Under the pieces are notes generated by a model. The model worked only from the letters and a program-made list of their open reading frames with translations, was not told the origin of the DNA and did not search any database. From CAVRXT01 sp049644285 (lineage in GTDB: Bacteria; Acidobacteriota; Terriglobia; Acidiferrales; UBA7541): a stretch of DNA of 33,618 bases. The translations under genes were made by a program, and so were the position numbers. Of this stretch, positions 7,028-15,572 are shown piece after piece. The DNA lies in NCBI GenBank assembly GCA_049644285.1, contig JBARRP010000082.1, forward strand, positions 1 through 33,618, read 5' to 3'. The first letter of the stretch is position 1. Every line of letters starts with the position of its first letter.

Positions 7028-7975
7028 ATGGCCTGGAAGACAACCGAGAAGATTTGGCACAACGGAAGATTCATCAAGTGGGAGGACGCGCACGTCCACG
7101 TGCTCTCTCATGTCATCACCTACGCTTCTGCGGTCTTCGAAGGGATTCGTTGCTACCACACCCCCCAAGGCCCGGCCATTTTCCGCCTCCGCGACCACAT
7201 GCAACGGCTCATCAATTCGGGGCATATCTATCGCATCGAGCTGGACTACTCGTTGGACGCTCTCTGCAACGCCGCGCTCGAACTGGTTCGCGTAAACAAG
7301 TTGGACGCTTGCTATCTGCGCCCGATCGTTCTCCGCGGCTATGGCACCCCGGGGGTCGATCCGGAAGGCTGCCCCATCGAGATTTACATGGCCTGTTGGG
7401 AGTGGGGCAAGTATCTAGGGGAAGAAGCCTTGAAGGACGGTGTCGATGTTTGCATCAGCTCCTGGAACCGCCCTGCCTCCAACACGCTGCCACAGATGGC
7501 CAAGGCCGCCGCGAACTACATGAATTCGCAGTTAATTCGCATGGAAGCGAGGGCCAACGGGTATGTTGAAGGAATCGCGCTCGACGTAAATGGGTGCGTG
7601 AGCGAAGGTTCGGGCGAAAATATCTTCCTGGTCATGGACGGGGCGGTGATAACACCGCCGATCTCCAATAGCGCCCTTCCCGGCATCACCCGCCACACCG
7701 TTTTGACGCTCTGCCGCGACTTGGGCATTCCCGTGGCCGAGCAGATGGTTCCACGAGAAATGCTCTACATCGCCAACGAAGTCTTCTTCTGCGGCACCGC
7801 CGCCGAAATCACTCCGATTCGCTCGATCGACCGGATCAAGATTGGAAACGGCAGCCGCGGCCCGATCACTCGCCGGTTGCAAGACGAATTCTTCGCCTGC
7901 ACCGAAGGCAAGAAGCCGGACACCCGCGGCTGGCTCAGCTTGGTCCAGATTCCCGCCAGTGCCGCCGTCCGCTGA
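7028..7975 (+). CDS. ilvE: Branched-chain amino acid aminotransferase
   Basis: A 315-aa fold-type IV PLP aminotransferase. Diagnostic pieces are 'SHVITYASAVFEGIRCY' (27-43), the PLP-binding Lys159 in 'PQMAKAAANYMNSQL', 'EGSGENIFLV', 'LPGITRHTVL' and 'GTAAEITPI'. Lys159 corresponds in position to the catalytic Lys of E. coli IlvE. It transfers the amino group between glutamate and the 2-oxo acids of Leu, Ile and Val in the cytosol. ATG 7028 follows ACGGAG; the gene has its own consensus extended -10 promoter. No other ilv or leu genes adjoin it, so it is a stand-alone transcription unit here. Confidence 0.95.
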   Translation: MAWKTTEKIWHNGRFIKWEDAHVHVLSHVITYASAVFEGIRCYHTPQGPAIFRLRDHMQRLINSGHIYRIELDYSLDALCNAALELVRVNKLDACYLRPIVLRGYGTPGVDPEGCPIEIYMACWEWGKYLGEEALKDGVDVCISSWNRPASNTLPQMAKAAANYMNSQLIRMEARANGYVEGIALDVNGCVSEGSGENIFLVMDGAVITPPISNSALPGITRHTVLTLCRDLGIPVAEQMVPREMLYIANEVFFCGTAAEITPIRSIDRIKIGNGSRGPITRRLQDEFFACTEGKKPDTRGWLSLVQIPASAAVR

Positions 7976-8021
7976 TTGCATCCTCCCCGGATGCGTAGTT
8001 AGAACGGGGGGATTCGTGTCT

Positions 8022-8050
8022 TTGACTCCCTCCCGCCAATCCAGTAAAAT
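8022..8050 (+). promoter_or_regulatory. Sigma70-type promoter for the aquaporin gene
   Basis: TTGACT (8022-8027), a 17-nt spacer and TAAAAT (8045-8050). Transcription would start near 8057, giving a leader of about 65 nt before the TTG start. Confidence 0.65.
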
Positions 8051-8121
8051 CGCGCGCGCTTGACGTTACTGGATGAGAAACAGTTGCGTCGGCGGGCACG
8101 GACCCTCGTCAGGAGGATTTG

Positions 8122-8814
8122 TTGCACACTTTGCCGCAAAAGCTCTTCGCGGAATTCATCGGCACCTTCACGCTCATCTTCATCGGCGCGGGTTCGATCT
8201 GCGCTGATCAGTATCTTCGAGCCGCAGGACAGGGAGGTGTCGGCATCCTCGGCATTGCGGCGGCCCATGGTCTGGCTATCGCAATCATGGTTTCAGCTCT
8301 GGGTCACATCTCCGGCGGCCATTTCAATCCCGCCATCACTCTCGGTTTTTGGGTGACCAAGAAACTCGGCACCATCGCCTCTTTTCTATACTGGGTTGCA
8401 CAACTCCTCGGCGGAATCGCAGGGGCGTATCTGCTCAAATTGACGATCCCCGAAGCGGTCTGGCGTCCGGTGGCCATGGGCACTCCCGATTTGGCTTCCG
8501 ACATTACTCGGCTGCCCGGGATGGGTCTGGAAACGGTGATGACGTTCCTGCTCGTCTTCGTTGTTTTTGCTACCGCGGTCGATCCCGAAGGCGCTTTCAA
8601 CAAGATCGCCGGTTTCGCCATCGGTTTGACCATCAGCATCGACGTCCTAGCGGGCGGTCCTTTCACCGGCGCGGCGATGAACCCTGCCCGCGCCTTCGGC
8701 CCAGCGCTCGCCTCTCACCACTGGACAAACCATGGTGTTTATTGGATCGGGCCTCTGTTTGGAGGCCTGCTCGCCGGCTGGATCTACGATAGCTTCTTCC
8801 TCCGCAAAACCTGA
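8122..8814 (+). CDS. Aquaporin (MIP family)
   Basis: A 230-aa six-helix channel with the two half-helix motifs 'GGHFNPAITLGF' (NPA at 69-71) and 'GAAMNPARAFGP' (NPA at 187-189), the latter followed by the selectivity-filter Arg. The short loops and 'NPARAFGPA' resemble water-selective AqpZ-like channels more than GlpF, which has longer inserts; no glp genes are nearby. The start is the second of two adjacent TTG codons: AGGAGG (8111-8116) sits 5 nt from TTG 8122 but only 2 nt from TTG 8119. It conducts water and perhaps small neutral solutes across the inner membrane. Confidence 0.9.
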   Translation: MHTLPQKLFAEFIGTFTLIFIGAGSICADQYLRAAGQGGVGILGIAAAHGLAIAIMVSALGHISGGHFNPAITLGFWVTKKLGTIASFLYWVAQLLGGIAGAYLLKLTIPEAVWRPVAMGTPDLASDITRLPGMGLETVMTFLLVFVVFATAVDPEGAFNKIAGFAIGLTISIDVLAGGPFTGAAMNPARAFGPALASHHWTNHGVYWIGPLFGGLLAGWIYDSFFLRKT

Positions 8815-8891
8815 CCCGCGGGGTTATCACTCAAGACAATCAAAGGCCCGGCGTCCTTTCCCCTGCTCCTTTCCCATGCTACGTTGGCCGC

Positions 8892-8911
8892 AGACCTCGG
8901 GTATGAGGTCT
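8892..8911 (+). promoter_or_regulatory. Hairpin covering the pilT ribosome binding site
   Basis: AGACCTC (8892-8898) and GAGGTCT (8905-8911) form a perfect 7-bp stem with a GGGTAT loop. The right arm contains the GAGGT that is the only Shine-Dalgarno candidate for the pilT ATG at 8919, so the stem would mask it. Confidence 0.4.
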
Positions 8912-8918
8912 TCCGACC

Positions 8919-10064
8919 ATGTCCATCACCGTTGACGATCTGCTGCGCCGCGCTGTCGAAAGCAAAGCGTCCGACCTGCATCTGAAGGTCGGCAACCATC
9001 CCTATCTGCGTGTGGACGGCGTGCTGATGCCGTTGAACGACGTTCCGCGTGTCACGCCGGAAGAGATGTTGTCGATGGCCTTCAGCATGATGACCAACCG
9101 CCAAAAGCAGAAGTTCAAGGAGACGGCGGAACTCGATATGGCCTACGGCGTGGCCGGCCTGGGACGATTCCGCGTCAACGTTTTCCAGCAGCGCGGCAAT
9201 GTGGGCATGGTGCTCCGCGTCATTCCTACGAAGATCCGCACGATCGAAGAGCTCGAGCTGCCCAAGGTGTTGAACCGCCTCTGCGAGGAGCAGCGCGGAA
9301 TGGTGCTGGTCACCGGGACAACCGGCTCCGGTAAGTCCACCACCCTGGCGGCGATTATTGACCGCATCAATTCCCTGCGACCCGAGCACATCATTACCAT
9401 CGAAGACCCGATTGAGTATCTGCACCGCGACAAGAAAGGTTTCATCAACCAACGCGAGGTGGAAGTCGATACGGCGAGCTTCGCCACCGCGCTGCGCGCC
9501 GGACTTCGCCAGGACCCCGACGTGGTCCTCGTCGGCGAAATGCGCGACCTCGAGACGATTCAGACTGCGCTGCTGGCTGCCGAAACCGGCCACCTGGTCT
9601 TGTCCACCTTGCACACTTTGGACGCGACGGAGACGATTCAACGTATCATCGCGGTTTTTCCGCCTCCCGAGCAGAAACAGATTCGCTTGCAGATGGCCGC
9701 GACTCTGAAATCTGTCGTCAGTCAGCGCCTCGTGCGCCGCGCCGACGGCGCCGGGCGTGTTCCGGCTGTCGAGGTGATGATCACAACCGGCTACATCCGC
9801 GATTGCATCATCAATCCGGATAAGACGCGCATGATCCGCGACGCAATCGCTGCTGGTACCAGCCAGTACGGCATGCAAACATTCGACCAGTCGCTCTACG
9901 ACCTGTATTCGCGCGGCCTCATCACGCTCGAAGAAGCCCTCATGCGTGCCTCCAACCCCGACGAGTTCCGCCTGCGCGTCCAGGGCGTGCGCTCCGCTGC
10001 CGACGCAGCGCGCGAGGAGATGGAGCGCGCCATCACCGAATTCGAGCGTCTCGGCCCGCGCTGA
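8919..10064 (+). CDS. pilT: Type IV pilus retraction ATPase PilT
   Basis: A 381-aa PilT/VirB11 secretion ATPase. It has the N-terminal PAS-like domain starting 'ASDLHLKVGNHPYLRVDG', Walker A GTTGSGKST (133-141), the Asp box 'IITIEDPIEYLH', Walker B 'DPDVVLVGEMRD' and the His box 'TGHLVLSTLHT'. It assembles as a cytoplasmic hexamer that powers pilus depolymerisation and twitching. The C-terminal retraction motif, AIRNLIRE in model species, aligns with 'TRMIRDAIAAG', so that helix is altered but still recognisable. No other pil genes are in the window. The start ATG follows GAGGTC, buried in a hairpin. Confidence 0.95.
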   Translation: MSITVDDLLRRAVESKASDLHLKVGNHPYLRVDGVLMPLNDVPRVTPEEMLSMAFSMMTNRQKQKFKETAELDMAYGVAGLGRFRVNVFQQRGNVGMVLRVIPTKIRTIEELELPKVLNRLCEEQRGMVLVTGTTGSGKSTTLAAIIDRINSLRPEHIITIEDPIEYLHRDKKGFINQREVEVDTASFATALRAGLRQDPDVVLVGEMRDLETIQTALLAAETGHLVLSTLHTLDATETIQRIIAVFPPPEQKQIRLQMAATLKSVVSQRLVRRADGAGRVPAVEVMITTGYIRDCIINPDKTRMIRDAIAAGTSQYGMQTFDQSLYDLYSRGLITLEEALMRASNPDEFRLRVQGVRSAADAAREEMERAITEFERLGPR

Positions 10065-10116
10065 GCAGCAGCTAGTGATGCGCAGTGGGCGGGTAGGTTT
10101 TCCGCGGCAACCACGT

Positions 10117-10140
10117 CAGCGATCAGCTTTCAGCGATCAG
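10117..10140 (+). repeat. Short tandem direct repeat upstream of recX
   Basis: CAGCGATCAG occurs at 10117-10126 and 10131-10140, with a further partial copy (ATCAGCCATCAG) directly after. It is followed by a pyrimidine-rich tract from about 10150 to 10230. Only two full units are present, so this is not a CRISPR array. Confidence 0.5.
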
Positions 10141-10244
10141 CCATCAGGAACTAGCCTTTACTTCCTTTGCCTTCTTTCCCGAGTTCGTTTCGTCATTTTC
10201 TGTGCCTTCTTGCTTCCCCGCGTGCCTGCTTCTATGCTTGCGTC

Positions 10245-10763
10245 GTGCGCTCAAACCCCAGCAAACTGGCAACTGAAGCCGAACTGTACGCTGCGGCGCT
10301 GCGCGCCCTGATGCGTCGCGCGCATTCCGTTCACGAAATGGAAGAACTTCTCGCGCGGCTCGCGGAAGAGGAAAAGCTGGTTCGCCCGGTTCTCGAAAAA
10401 CTGAAACACCAGCAGTATCTCGACGATGCGCGCTATGCCCTCGACTACGCGCGTCACCACGCGCAGTCGTGCCGCCAGGGAAAATTTCGGATCGCGCGCG
10501 AGTTGCGTGGCCGCGGCGTGCCCGATCGTCACATTGAGGTTGCGTTGGATGCTATCTTTGCTGAGACGGACGAGTCATCTCTGGTCCGCGAGCGCCTAAA
10601 GCGCATGTCGAAATCTGGTGGCGCGCTCAACGAGCGCAAGATTGCTTCGTTCTACCGCAGCCTTCTTCGCGCCGGGTTTTCCGGCGATGTGATCCGCACC
10701 GAAATCCGCGCCCTCAAAGCCGACATCGCCGAACTTCCCGAGACCGCCGACAACGGGCTGTAG
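10245..10763 (+). CDS. recX: RecX family regulator of RecA
   Basis: About 172 aa, dominated by the three-helix RecX repeats: 'AALRALMRRAHSVHEMEELLARL', 'VLEKLKHQQYLDDARYALDYARH', 'RIARELRGRGVPDRHIEVAL' and a final 'RKIASFYRSLLRAGFSGDVIRTEIRAL'. RecX binds RecA filaments and limits recombination and SOS activity. The start is uncertain: I place it at GTG 10245, just before homology, because upstream codons back to 10167 lie in a pyrimidine-rich stretch and read as low-complexity Phe/Ser/Cys; neither option has a clear Shine-Dalgarno. recA is not in the window; pilT precedes at 180 nt. Confidence 0.8.
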   Translation: MRSNPSKLATEAELYAAALRALMRRAHSVHEMEELLARLAEEEKLVRPVLEKLKHQQYLDDARYALDYARHHAQSCRQGKFRIARELRGRGVPDRHIEVALDAIFAETDESSLVRERLKRMSKSGGALNERKIASFYRSLLRAGFSGDVIRTEIRALKADIAELPETADNGL

Positions 10764-11066
10764 GAGCGCTGCATCCCGTTCCCGCCTCCGCGCATGACCG
10801 TCTTTCTCGTCGTACGGGCGGCTCCTTGCTGCGCCCTTGTAGCCTGACGATCGATCGCGAACGCTCCGAGTGCCCCAGCGCATTTCATCCTGAGCGGAGC
10901 GAAGGATCTCTCTCCAAAGATTTCTAGAACTCCTCGCCTTTCTCGCCTAAATGGACAGAGTCCCCCGTCTAAGCCGTTCGGCTTTCTCTCGCGAACGTTG
11001 CGCTCACCCCAAAATGAACCCGCTCGGCTGAAGCCTGCTGCTACGGGTGCTGGCCTACCGTCCCGC
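10764..11066. other. Convergent intergenic region (recX / gcvPB)
   Basis: About 300 nt between convergent 3' ends. It contains one copy of the dispersed TCATCCTGAG repeat (10885-10909) and several short GC-rich fragments. I see no gene, tRNA or Rho-independent terminator here. Confidence 0.6.
10885..10909 (+). repeat. Dispersed intergenic repeat, copy A
   Basis: The core is TCATCCTGAG, then CGGAGC, then GAAGGATCT. The same outer blocks recur in inverse orientation at 16326-16354 with a different 10-nt middle, and in part at 22189-22198. All three copies lie between convergent genes. Confidence 0.6.
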
Positions 11067-12566
11067 TTATGGCTTCCAGTGGAGGATGGGCCTTCGGGCG
11101 GCTTTAACTTCGTCGAGGCGGCCGACGCGCGTGGAGTGAGGAGCTGTCTTCACGATTTCGGGATTGGTTTCGGCTTCTTCGGCGATTGATCTCATGGCGT
11201 CCACGAACAGATCGCATTCTTCTTTCGATTCCGATTCAGTGGGTTCGATCATGAGCGCGCCGGCGACGATCAACGGGAACGCAGTCGTGTAAGGATGAAA
11301 GCCGTAGTCGATGAGCCGCTTGGCGATGTCCATCGTATTTACGCCATGCTTTTTCTGCTTGGCGTCGCTGAAGACAACCTCGTGCATCGAGGGTGGGGTG
11401 TAGGGGAGATCGTAGTAGCCTTCGAGATGCTTCCGAATGTAATTGGCATTCAGGACGGCGTCCTCGGTAGCCTGGCGGATGCCCGGACCATAGGCCAGCG
11501 TATAGGCCAACGCACGCAACAGGACGCCGAAGGTGCCACAATAAGCGCGCACGCGGCCGATGGATTTCGGCCGGTTGTGATCAAGCGCAAGCCGGCCGTC
11601 TTCCTTTTCAACGACCAGCGGCACCGGCAAAAACGGCTCCAGGAATTTCTTCACCAGCACCGGACCGGCTCCGGGTCCGCCGCCTCCGTGCGGTGTCGAG
11701 AACGTCTTGTGCAGGTTGAGGTGCATCACGTCCACGCCGAAATCGCCCGGGCGGGTGATGCCGGCCAGCGCATTCATGTTGGCGCCATCCATGTAGAGCA
11801 AAGCGCCGCGCTCGTGAAGGATTTCGGCAATCTCGGCGATGCGCTCTTCAAAGACGCCCAGGGTGTTGGGATTGGTGAGCATCAAGGCCGCAACGTCCGG
11901 CTTCACAAATTCGCGCAGGTGATCGGTATCGATCTGGCCGCGCTGGTTGGATTTGACGTTCCGAACCTCGTAGCCCGCAATTACTACAGAAGCGGGGTTC
12001 GTGCCGTGAGCGGAATCCGGGATTAGGACTTTCCTCCGCGCGTCACCCTCGCTCTCGAGATAAGCGCGAATCATCAGCAGGCCGGTGAGCTCGCCCTGGG
12101 CGCCGGCCGCGGGCTCGAGCGTGACTGCGTCCATGCCGGTAATCTCGAGAAGGCACTTCTGCAGATCGCACAGGATCCTCAGGCAGCCCTGCGCGATTTC
12201 AGTCGGCTGGTAAGGGTGCTCGGTAGCCAGTCCCTCCAAGCGTGCCACGAATTCGTTGACGCGAGGGTTGTACTTCATGGTGCAGGAGCCGAGCGGATAC
12301 ATCCCGAGGTCAATGGCATAGTTCCAGGTCGAAAGGCGGGTGAAGTGGCGAATGACTTCGATCTCGCTCACTTCGGGAAAGCCTTCAACGCTGTCGCGCA
12401 CAAATTCCTCGCCAAGGGCATCTGCGGCTACGGCAGGGACATCGAGCGGAGGCAGCTCCATGCCACGTTTGCCGCGCGCAGATTTCTCAAAGATGAGGCC
12501 CTCGTTCTGACTGACGTGACGCCCCGCCTTGCGGATCGTGACAGCCTTCGGTTCCGCCTCCGTCAT
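11067..12566 (-). CDS. gcvPB: Glycine dehydrogenase (decarboxylating) subunit 2
   Basis: A 499-aa C-terminal half of the split P-protein. The PLP-binding Lys is in 'HLNLHKTFSTPHGGGGPG' (Lys287); 'GANMNALAGI', 'DSAHGTNPASV' and 'HPYQP' are further family signatures. With subunit 1 it decarboxylates glycine and loads the aminomethyl group on lipoyl-GcvH. The start is ATG 12566 with GGAAAG 6 nt upstream; a TTG at 12596 preceded by AAGGAG 10 nt away is an alternative. It is the last gene of the gcv operon, 44 nt after gcvPA. No clear terminator is visible downstream. Confidence 0.95.
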   Translation of the reverse strand: MTEAEPKAVTIRKAGRHVSQNEGLIFEKSARGKRGMELPPLDVPAVAADALGEEFVRDSVEGFPEVSEIEVIRHFTRLSTWNYAIDLGMYPLGSCTMKYNPRVNEFVARLEGLATEHPYQPTEIAQGCLRILCDLQKCLLEITGMDAVTLEPAAGAQGELTGLLMIRAYLESEGDARRKVLIPDSAHGTNPASVVIAGYEVRNVKSNQRGQIDTDHLREFVKPDVAALMLTNPNTLGVFEERIAEIAEILHERGALLYMDGANMNALAGITRPGDFGVDVMHLNLHKTFSTPHGGGGPGAGPVLVKKFLEPFLPVPLVVEKEDGRLALDHNRPKSIGRVRAYCGTFGVLLRALAYTLAYGPGIRQATEDAVLNANYIRKHLEGYYDLPYTPPSMHEVVFSDAKQKKHGVNTMDIAKRLIDYGFHPYTTAFPLIVAGALMIEPTESESKEECDLFVDAMRSIAEEAETNPEIVKTAPHSTRVGRLDEVKAARRPILHWKP

Positions 12567-12610
12567 CGTTGTCTTTCCGTTGTTCAATTCACTCAATTCG
12601 AAACGGCTCC

Positions 12611-13957
12611 TTACACCGGTGTGTCAAGGGTCTGCCTTACGACCGCCACCAGGCGCTCAATTTCCCCCCGCGGCACCGTTTCCGTCACACAGAAAAGGCC
12701 GCGCTTCGTCTGATCGGGGTAAGAGCTGCCAAGCGGCAGCGGACCGATGATTTTATGCCGCAGCAACTCAGCATTGATCAGCTTTACCGAGCGCGGAAAC
12801 TCGAGCACGAATTCGTTGAACGTCGGGCCCGAGAACGCGCATCGCACGCCCGGGATTTTTTCCAGCTCCGCCTGAGCAAACCGGGCTTTGGCAAGATTTT
12901 GCTTGGCAACTTCACGCAGGCCTTCTTTGCCGAGAAGGCAAAGATGAATCGTTGCCGCCAGTGCGAAGAGGGCTTCGTTCGTGCAGATGTTCGAAGTTGC
13001 TTTCTCACGGCGGATGTGTTGTTCGCGCGTGGCCAGGGTCAGGACGAAGCCGCGGCGTCCGGCGCCGTCGGTAGTCTGTCCGGCCAGCCGTCCAGGCATC
13101 TGGCGGACAAATTTTTCGCGCGTGGCAATTACGCCGACGAACGGCCCTCCGTAGCTCGGCGCCACGCCAAAGCTCTGCGCCTCCATGGCGACGATATCCG
13201 CCTCGGATGGAGGACGTACGACGCCGAGCGAAACCCCCTCCGCGACTCCGACAACCAGGAGGGCACCATGCGCATGGGCGATGTCGGCCAGGTGCGGCAC
13301 ATCTTCGAGGATGCCGAAGAAATTCGGCGACTGCACCACGACGGCGGCAGCTTGCGCAAGGGATTCGGGAGCGAGCCCGGAGGCGTCGAGCTGCCCGGAT
13401 TGCGTGAAGCCGATTTCCGCGACTTCCAAATCCAGATGCCGCGCATAGGTGGTCAACACTTGGCGATATTCTGGATGCACGGTGCGCGCGATCAGGACTT
13501 TGCGCCGCCCAGTCAGCCGGTTCGCCATCAGCACTGCTTCGGTGAGTGCCGTTGAGCCATCGTACATCGAGGCATTCGCGGCTTCGTGGCCCGTAAGCTG
13601 GCATATCAGCGTTTGAAACTCAAAGATCGCTTGAAGCGTCCCTTGAGAAATCTCGGCCTGATAGGGCGTATAGGACGTCAGGAACTCGCCGCGCTGGATG
13701 AGCGAATCGGCAACAACCGATCGGAGATGTTGATATACGCCAGCGCCGAGAAACGATGTGTAACCGCGGGCATTCTCTTCGGCGCGCGCTTTGAAATACT
13801 GGATGATTTCTGCTTCCGAAAGCGGCCCGGGCAGCCGTAAAGGCTTGCGCAGCCGGAATTGCTCCGGGACGCACTGAAAAAGGCTTTCGATGGAACTTGC
13901 GCCGATGGCCGCGAGCATTTCCTGGCGTTCGGCTGGACTCTTGGGGAGGTAGCGCAT
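12611..13957 (-). CDS. gcvPA: Glycine dehydrogenase (decarboxylating) subunit 1
   Basis: A 448-aa N-terminal half of the split P-protein, recognisable from 'SFLGAGVYQHLRSVV', 'FLTSYTPYQAEISQGTLQAIFEFQT', 'NASMYDGSTALTEA' and 'SYGGPFVGVIATRE'. It lacks the PLP lysine, which is on GcvPB, and forms the heterotetrameric P-protein with it. The start ATG at 13957 overlaps the gcvH stop as TGATG, indicating translational coupling; the longer in-frame extension upstream only overlaps gcvH and is spurious. The split form is found in many Gram-positives, Thermus and Acidobacteriota, unlike the fused Proteobacterial enzyme. Confidence 0.95.
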   Translation of the reverse strand: MRYLPKSPAERQEMLAAIGASSIESLFQCVPEQFRLRKPLRLPGPLSEAEIIQYFKARAEENARGYTSFLGAGVYQHLRSVVADSLIQRGEFLTSYTPYQAEISQGTLQAIFEFQTLICQLTGHEAANASMYDGSTALTEAVLMANRLTGRRKVLIARTVHPEYRQVLTTYARHLDLEVAEIGFTQSGQLDASGLAPESLAQAAAVVVQSPNFFGILEDVPHLADIAHAHGALLVVGVAEGVSLGVVRPPSEADIVAMEAQSFGVAPSYGGPFVGVIATREKFVRQMPGRLAGQTTDGAGRRGFVLTLATREQHIRREKATSNICTNEALFALAATIHLCLLGKEGLREVAKQNLAKARFAQAELEKIPGVRCAFSGPTFNEFVLEFPRSVKLINAELLRHKIIGPLPLGSSYPDQTKRGLFCVTETVPRGEIERLVAVVRQTLDTPV

Positions 13958-14358
13958 CAGGCCGGTTGTTCCTTGGTCTTTTCGGCAACGTAAGCCTCGT
14001 AGGCCGAGGCATCCATGAGAGCGGACATTTCCCTCTTGTCCGCCAGCTTCAGCCGAATGAGCCACGCCGTGCCATGCGGATCTTGATTGATTTTTTCCGG
14101 AGAATCGGCCAGTGACGAATTGATTTCGGTCACTTCCCCCGAGACGGGACTGTAGATCTCACTCACAGCCTTGACCGACTCGACCGTGCCGAGGGACTGG
14201 CCTGCCTTCAGTTGCGCGCCCACCTTGGGGAGTTCGACAAAAACGACATCGCCGAGTTCGTGTTGCGCATAATCGGTGATGCCAACCGTTCCCGTTGCGC
14301 CGTCAACTTTAATCCATTCGTGATCCTTCGTGTACCGGAAGTCGTCAGGATAGGGCAT
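13957..14358 (-). CDS. gcvH: Glycine cleavage system H protein
   Basis: A 133-aa lipoyl carrier with the lipoylated lysine K63 in 'GTVESVKAVSEIYSP', preceded by 'HEWIKVDGATGTVGITDYAQHELGDVVFVELP'. It shuttles the aminomethyl intermediate between P-, T- and L-proteins. I choose ATG 14358 because AAGGA lies 6 nt upstream and the family begins at this point ('MPYPDDFRYTKDHEW'); a GTG at 14376 overlapping the gcvT stop (GTGA) is possible but would add six residues. It overlaps gcvPA by one nucleotide. The L-protein gene is not in the window. Confidence 0.96.
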   Translation of the reverse strand: MPYPDDFRYTKDHEWIKVDGATGTVGITDYAQHELGDVVFVELPKVGAQLKAGQSLGTVESVKAVSEIYSPVSGEVTEINSSLADSPEKINQDPHGTAWLIRLKLADKREMSALMDASAYEAYVAEKTKEQPA

Positions 14359-14372
14359 GTTCTTCCTTAAGC

Positions 14373-15503
14373 TCACTTTTTCGGACGCTTGTAAAAAGGC
14401 GTCGCCACGATCTGTGCCTTCATCTTCTGGCCGCGAATCTCCACAAAGACAGTTGTGCCCCGGGCTGACTTCTGCGGCGGCACATAGGCCAGCGCGATGT
14501 TCTTCTTGAGAAATGGGGCGTACGAACCACTGGTGATGTGGCCAATCTCTCCGCTGGTTTCGTCGAATACCTTGTAATCGTCGCGCGCAATGCCACGGTC
14601 GAGCATTTCAAGCCCGACCAGCGTGCGGTGGATTCCCTCCGTCTTCTGTTTTTGGAGGGCCTCGCGGCCGATGAACTCGCCCTTTTCGAATTTGCAGAAT
14701 CGATCGAGCCCGGCTTCCAAGACCGTAATCGTTTCGGAGATCTCATGGCCATAGAGGGCCATCTTCGCTTCGAGTCGAAGAGTGTTTCGCGCACCCAGGC
14801 CGCACGGGAGGATGCCCAATTCGCCGCCTGCCCGAAGCACCTCCTTCCAAACCCTTTCGCTCGTAGCTTCATCCGAGGGCACATAGATCTCGAAGCCGTC
14901 TTCACCCGTATAGCCGGTCCGCGCAATCAGAACATTTTTCAAGCCGCACACCAAGCCATGCGTAAACCCGTAGTACTTGATAGGCGCTAGATCGACATCT
15001 GAGAGTTTTGACAGCACGTCAACCGCGCGGGGGCCTTGAATAGCAATCTGCGTGTAATGGTCGCTGACATCCTCGGCGCGACAATCGAAGCCGCGCACGT
15101 TGTCATGGACCCAGTTGCAATCCTTCTCCCGCGTTCCCGCGTTGATCACCAGCAGGAATTCCTTCTCGCCGAGCCGATGCACGATCACGTCATCGACGAA
15201 AGTTCCCTGCGGATACAGCAGCGCCGAATACTGAGCCTGGCCGAGGGCGAGCTTCGAAGCGTCGTTCATCGAAATATGCTGAACCGCGGCCAGAGCTTCC
15301 GGGCCGCTGACGCGAATGTCTCCCATGTGGCTTACGTCAAACGCGCCAACGCCCGTGCGCACCGCCATGTGTTCTTTCATCAGGCCACTGGGATACTCGA
15401 CGGGCATGTCCCATCCGCCGAAGGTCACCATTTTGGCCCCCATGCGACGATGGGTGGAATTCAGTGCTGTTTTGCGAAGTTCCGCGGTAGCCGGTGTGGT
15501 CAC
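14373..15503 (-). CDS. gcvT: Aminomethyltransferase (glycine cleavage T protein)
   Basis: A 376-aa tetrahydrofolate-dependent T-protein. Family blocks in order are 'FGGWDMPVEYPSGLMKEH', 'FDVSHMGDI', 'QYSALLYPQGTFVDDVIVHR', 'RTGYTGEDGFEIY' and 'GLGARNTLRLEAKMALYGHE'. It releases ammonia and makes 5,10-methylene-THF from aminomethyl-GcvH. It is the first gene of the operon. The start is either GTG 15503 or TTG 15509; I prefer GTG for its spacing from GAGAA, but both are within 30 nt of the predicted transcription start. The short leader leaves no room for a glycine riboswitch. Confidence 0.95.
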   Translation of the reverse strand: MTTPATAELRKTALNSTHRRMGAKMVTFGGWDMPVEYPSGLMKEHMAVRTGVGAFDVSHMGDIRVSGPEALAAVQHISMNDASKLALGQAQYSALLYPQGTFVDDVIVHRLGEKEFLLVINAGTREKDCNWVHDNVRGFDCRAEDVSDHYTQIAIQGPRAVDVLSKLSDVDLAPIKYYGFTHGLVCGLKNVLIARTGYTGEDGFEIYVPSDEATSERVWKEVLRAGGELGILPCGLGARNTLRLEAKMALYGHEISETITVLEAGLDRFCKFEKGEFIGREALQKQKTEGIHRTLVGLEMLDRGIARDDYKVFDETSGEIGHITSGSYAPFLKKNIALAYVPPQKSARGTTVFVEIRGQKMKAQIVATPFYKRPKK

Positions 15504-15536
15504 TAGCAATTTCTCGTTCTCTGGGACAAGCTCACG

Positions 15537-15565
15537 AAACTAGCATGCACGTTTTCGAGTGTCAA
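15537..15565 (-). promoter_or_regulatory. Strong promoter of the gcv operon
   Basis: On the minus strand, TTGACA (15565-15560), a 17-nt spacer and an extended TGC-TAGTTT (-10 at 15542-15537). The transcript would start near 15530, 21-27 nt before the candidate gcvT start codons. Confidence 0.7.
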
Positions 15566-15572
15566 GGAAGCC

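Noticed and set aside
10117..10140. Possible CRISPR repeats
   Set aside because: Only two 10-nt units 4 nt apart; no spacer-length intervals and no cas genes.
12569..13555. 328-codon plus-strand frame opposite gcvPA
   Set aside because: Antisense to a conserved GcvPA; nothing protein-like in its translation.
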